In this document: in pieces, positions 62,101-64,000 of the stretch
Numbering within the stretch: position 1 is the stretch's first letter
Layout of the letters: each line of letters opens with the position of its first letter
DNA from: Hyphomonas polymorpha PS728
GTDB taxonomy: Bacteria; Pseudomonadota; Alphaproteobacteria; Caulobacterales; Hyphomonadaceae
Length of the DNA stretch: 64,000 bases
Reading direction: 5' to 3'
Assembly (NCBI RefSeq): GCF_000685315.1
Contig: NZ_ARYM01000017.1
Coordinates: 23,502-87,501 of the forward strand
The notes under the pieces: generated by a model
The model's input: the letters and a program-made list of their open reading frames with translations, nothing else
The model's database searches: none
What the model was told of the DNA's origin: nothing
Position numbers and translations under genes: made by a program

Positions 62101-63260
62101 GCGCTCATATCGTCCAGTATGACACCGCGTATGTCGCCACCAAGCGTGATGTCAGTATATGCCCGGTCCAACCGAAGCAAAACATCACTCGCCTCTGAAA
62201 GGCCTCGAAGCTCCACCACCAGCCAGTGTTTGCCGCTGGCGCGGGCGACTTGTTGCGCCAAAGTGGACTTTCCAGTGCCGCTGGCGCCATGGAGCCACAG
62301 TGCGCCGTTTTCAGCCAGTGCGTCTGACAGCTCGCCTACTAGGGGCGCTCGGGACGCAACATAGGCGGGGAGGGCGATTTCCTCCACTGCCACTGTCCAA
62401 CTGGCGCGCGCCCACCCGACCTCATGACCCGGCTGACCGGAACGGCACACTTCGCGGAGAAAAGTGTGCAAGTCTGTGGTCGTCAATCGCCGAAGTGAAG
62501 CATCCTTCTCGCTCGCAACTGCGAAGATATAGTCGACGATTGAGCCCGCCGCATTCGGCGCCAAACCCACGGGAAGTTCTAAAGCTGCAAGACGGCCAGT
62601 AATCAGTTCAGCAAGAAGCGCTCTTTGCGGCACGCCGCTTAGTTGATTGGTTTTCCAATCAACGCGATTAAAAAATTGTGCTCGCAATGTGTGGTCATCC
62701 TGCACGCTGACGAGCCAGGATTTGAGGTTACCGGCTGGCAGAATCGCCAAGAGCAGATCTTTGAGAGGCGCGGCGGCGGCACCATTCTTAACCGCCTGCC
62801 AGTATTCGATTCCTGCTATCTCACCCGGCAAATGTGCGGCGTGCTCAGTTCCGATGGACATATTGGTGTGGACTACCAGTGATAGGTCCTGAGCCTGCCC
62901 TCCGTGGCTCACAGTCCAGAAATTTTCAAGCGCATCTCGTGCATCTTTGCTTGCGAGGGTGAGCACGCGATCGCTAGCGCTATGCTTGACCTGCGTGAGC
63001 TTGGCGCCACCATTTTCGGATTTGACATCAAAATCTTCGAAGATCTCAATCAGCAGCGTTTCGGCTTCGCTAAGGTTCATCCAAGCGATAGCCGTTTCCA
63101 GGAGCTGAAAGCGGAACGCGCTGATAGTGTGGGCGGCCTGCCGCTTCGGATTAGGAGCGGGTAGCTCTGAATCTAGCTTGCTGTCTGACCGCACGCCACC
63201 CACCTTCGGCTTCAATGCTGGATAGAAACAGAGGATAATGTTGCTAGTTCGTTCTTGCAA
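59178..63260 (-). CDS. Cap4-like nuclease / STAND NTPase / repeat protein (Avs-like anti-phage candidate)
   Basis: A 1360-residue protein. Residues 40-140 resemble the DUF4297/Cap4 dsDNA-nuclease domain (ISAFRFQLLETAIAW; E75/D76/D78 in IEIFEDFDV; Q90-V-K92 in TQVKH). The NTPase core has Walker A GASGTGKST (325-333) and Walker B VILDD (380-384), with SVIVTSARTLS as a sensor-like strand. From about 530 to the end it is helical-repeat (TPR-like) solenoid. Nuclease-STAND-repeat order is that of Avs anti-phage proteins, which sense phage proteins with the solenoid and then cut DNA. The start is uncertain: TTG 63260 as read, or GTG near residue 20 or 23. Confidence 0.65.
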   Translation of the reverse strand: MQERTSNIILCFYPALKPKVGGVRSDSKLDSELPAPNPKRQAAHTISAFRFQLLETAIAWMNLSEAETLLIEIFEDFDVKSENGGAKLTQVKHSASDRVLTLASKDARDALENFWTVSHGGQAQDLSLVVHTNMSIGTEHAAHLPGEIAGIEYWQAVKNGAAAAPLKDLLLAILPAGNLKSWLVSVQDDHTLRAQFFNRVDWKTNQLSGVPQRALLAELITGRLAALELPVGLAPNAAGSIVDYIFAVASEKDASLRRLTTTDLHTFLREVCRSGQPGHEVGWARASWTVAVEEIALPAYVASRAPLVGELSDALAENGALWLHGASGTGKSTLAQQVARASGKHWLVVELRGLSEASDVLLRLDRAYTDITLGGDIRGVILDDMSADIVARYATRLGRFINWMRNRAGSVIVTSARTLSPATFQLATLSLASEKDAPYLSVEETTELIAQTSAPPDQVEAWGLFINVSTSGGHPQLTAAKVVSLEHRGWPKDALVEDFSGGVSEAVELTRSEARRRLLEDATDHGRALLKRLGCIMLKFDRASAIAIAGLDPAIQEPSASLDMLTGPWIERVPSAPGYLRLSPLLLKLQEDLGEETILRIQTEYLLSTIKRGPIPYEALDSVFWTAFVSKQGWFFAKLFENSLSFEKDKSKAIATKLGGLVYLRTDQPLLPDDLGTSHILRLLQVDVAALNGENTLFQSIALATMREALAVENLELRNALSLMALFRILLAQGTKLDWGLRLSYIAYFEMLANNDPDLINRNESPAIKAMQAEFGEAADIGGFMLHVGASAIENPSELKSLLMALGELEPALRDRRLLQLKSFFNGYGLHVQSAWVRAWSAGKIDVDGAIAQYRDMAIIAARWRDDDLVAECIVAQSVLWDEFKDNRATAIETIDTALEAHPAHPDLLRQKAKVLGHDRQYDMARLILESIRERTDASSDIERMYTLKEQAVATANLGDLGAARILFLEAASAAEAVQEDIVSVHAHGVALRAEAAMCFWRNGDVEPALRELAPLVGTLEQIDPDTHSAAKNLHRKLRWLVGWLHERTNGPSGLDRELHFGALAALDAEYPDEDNDQSNRLEDLKLLLTIVGLRQEVRDLFPDIDWSKTTTGFHIFLAAAEFDLAIETGSTEEVVDALLQLVAAFVAALGQVNEPRISAADKVDRIEASDLESPVIVDVLVHAFSLAAFFGAHRRGDKRDYCESLLKKTEERLEVTPPELRRFGEILSDGAAIRWDNHAERIFSFAFASISEVLHPADILNRQLSLLRCAASCGGGARTIIHIHTIFANEWAFVIEHQRFLLTQPSLHVPVIEAAIRYTREGKAGALRNLLQTGARSLNAQVPDSWFDLAERMGGTAKA

Positions 63261-63377
63261 CGCTATAAAAAACTAGTCGACCACCATCTGACGTGTGGCG
63301 ATGTATTCCTCGCGGTTGCAATTCCACTCAGAATGCGCGCTCCCATATTCAGACGTGTTGACCAAAGCAGTCTTTGT

Positions 63378-63536
63378 TCAACGGAGCTTCATCGCTTCTC
63401 GAACCTCGTCCGCGAGGTTCTCCGGCATGAACTCAAAAGCCAGTTTCTCCAACTCCGACCGAATGTTTGCAAAACTGTTGTCTGGACCTGCAAAGGGCGA
63501 AATCCATCCGCCGTGCTCATGCGCGATCCAGATCAT
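63378..63536 (-). CDS. Small ORF of 52 residues upstream of the Avs-like gene, unknown
   Basis: ATG 63536 (GGAAGAGGT just upstream) to TGA 63378. The sequence opens MIWIAHEHGGWISPFAGPDN and ends EVREAMKLR; its second half is amphipathic helix. In-frame coding character continues upstream (HDVKRLQGHIERLLWGRG) to the IS border at 63589, so it may be the C-terminal end of a gene cut by the IS. The DNA 63261-63377 between it and the Avs-like gene holds no further gene. Confidence 0.5.
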   Translation of the reverse strand: MIWIAHEHGGWISPFAGPDNSFANIRSELEKLAFEFMPENLADEVREAMKLR

Positions 63537-63588
63537 ACCTCTTCCCCATAGCAGTCTTTCTATATGCCCCTGAAGCCGCTTTACATCA

Positions 63589-64000
63589 TGACCCAGCCCC
63601 CTGATCCGGGCCGTTTAATTGGAGACTCTGTTCGCCTTTCTTTCTGGTTGGGGGTTGGTGGTCAAGGCCCGCTGAGCGGAGCTCTTGCGTAGCTCAGGCG
63701 AAGCGGGCCGGGCTCGCCGCGCCTGGTCGGCGAACATCGCTGGAGCGAGACCGCCGAGGGATGTATGTGGGCGGACAGTATTGTAGTCGATCCGCCATGT
63801 CTCGATGATGCTGCGAGCCTCGCTGAGGCGGTCGAACAGGTGCTCGTTGAGACATTCGTCCCGCAGGCGGCCATTGAACGACTCCACGAACGCATTCTGT
63901 GTCGGTTTTCCGGGGGCAATGTAGTGCCATTCGATGCGGGCCTCCTTCACCCATTTCAGGATCGCGTGACTGGTCAGCTCCGTGCCGTAGCACATTGGGA
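63589..64000 (-). mobile_element. End of an IS3-family insertion sequence (extends past window)
   Basis: The transposase frame and the TGACCCAGCCCCC end sequence at 63589 mark the right end of an IS3-type element (IS407-like by eye), whose other end lies beyond 64000. The insertion abuts the reading frame of the small ORF. Confidence 0.65.
63615..64000 (-). CDS. IS3-family transposase OrfB, C-terminal part (cut by window end)
   Basis: The frame reads [82 protein letters not shown], the rve integrase core with catalytic Glu in [12 protein letters not shown]. Where the second catalytic Asp (D-N-G) is expected, the frame shows C-Y-G, which suggests a decayed copy. The N-terminal half and OrfA are outside. 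Confidence 0.85.
   Translation of the reverse strand, partial: PMCYGTELTSHAILKWVKEARIEWHYIAPGKPTQNAFVESFNGRLRDECLNEHLFDRLSEARSIIETWRIDYNTVRPHTSLGGLAPAMFADQARRARPASPELRKSSAQRALTTNPQPERKANRVSN

Overview
The window looks like chromosomal DNA from a GC-rich alphaproteobacterium of the Caulobacter/Hyphomonas type. The signs are a CpdR-type cell-cycle response regulator, the flagellin regulators FlaF and FlbT, MotE-like and DUF1217-like flagellar accessory proteins, TonB-dependent uptake, and repeated CtrA-like boxes (TTAA-N7-TTTA or its reverse complement) in front of flagellar operons. This assignment is inferred from gene content only.

Layout. (1) 1-11810, accessory catabolic cluster: two tandem Lrp/AsnC regulators face an operon-like run of a phosphotransferase, a TonB receptor, an N-acyl-amino-acid-deacylase-type amidohydrolase, a cytochrome P450, a protein of unknown family, a second phosphotransferase and a tyrosine phosphatase. 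(2) 11935-12945: a decayed integrase end, two tiny ORFs and a tandem 11-bp repeat abut the 3' end of tRNA-Arg(CCG), which suggests an old integration site. (3) 13084-18856, housekeeping and regulation: a TraB/GumN lipoprotein, HisN, an XRE regulator, a candidate small RNA, N-formylglutamate amidohydrolase, cpdR, tRNA-Val(GAC), and an ECF41 sigma factor with its AhpD-like partner. (4) 19063-24920: a three-gene module of unknown function, then an acyl-CoA dehydrogenase with an MpaB-like oxygenase. (5) 25070-57282, a nearly continuous flagellar locus: MotE-like/DUF6468-like/FliL; FliF-H-N-P-G; FlgE-K-L-I; MotB divergent from FliM-like/MotA; FlgF-G-A-H and a second FliL; FlgD-FliK; FlgJ, an FlgN-like protein, flagellin, FlaF, FlbT and DUF1217; FliI; FlgB-C, FliE-Q, FlhA, FliR, FlhB and a FliJ-like protein. 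No FliO, FliD, FliS, FliX or FlbD is recognisable. (6) 57386-58558: acyl-CoA dehydrogenase. (7) 58559-64000, an accessory island with more AT and a different style: a 1360-residue protein with a Cap4/DUF4297-like nuclease N-terminus, a STAND-type NTPase core and a repeat-rich C-terminus (probable anti-phage protein of the Avs kind), a small ORF and the end of an IS3-family element.

The most interesting items are the Avs-like protein, the candidate anti-Shine-Dalgarno small RNA at 15547-15619, the uncharacterised three-gene module at 19063-22773, the secreted 578-residue protein translationally coupled to motA, and the family of CtrA-like boxes.
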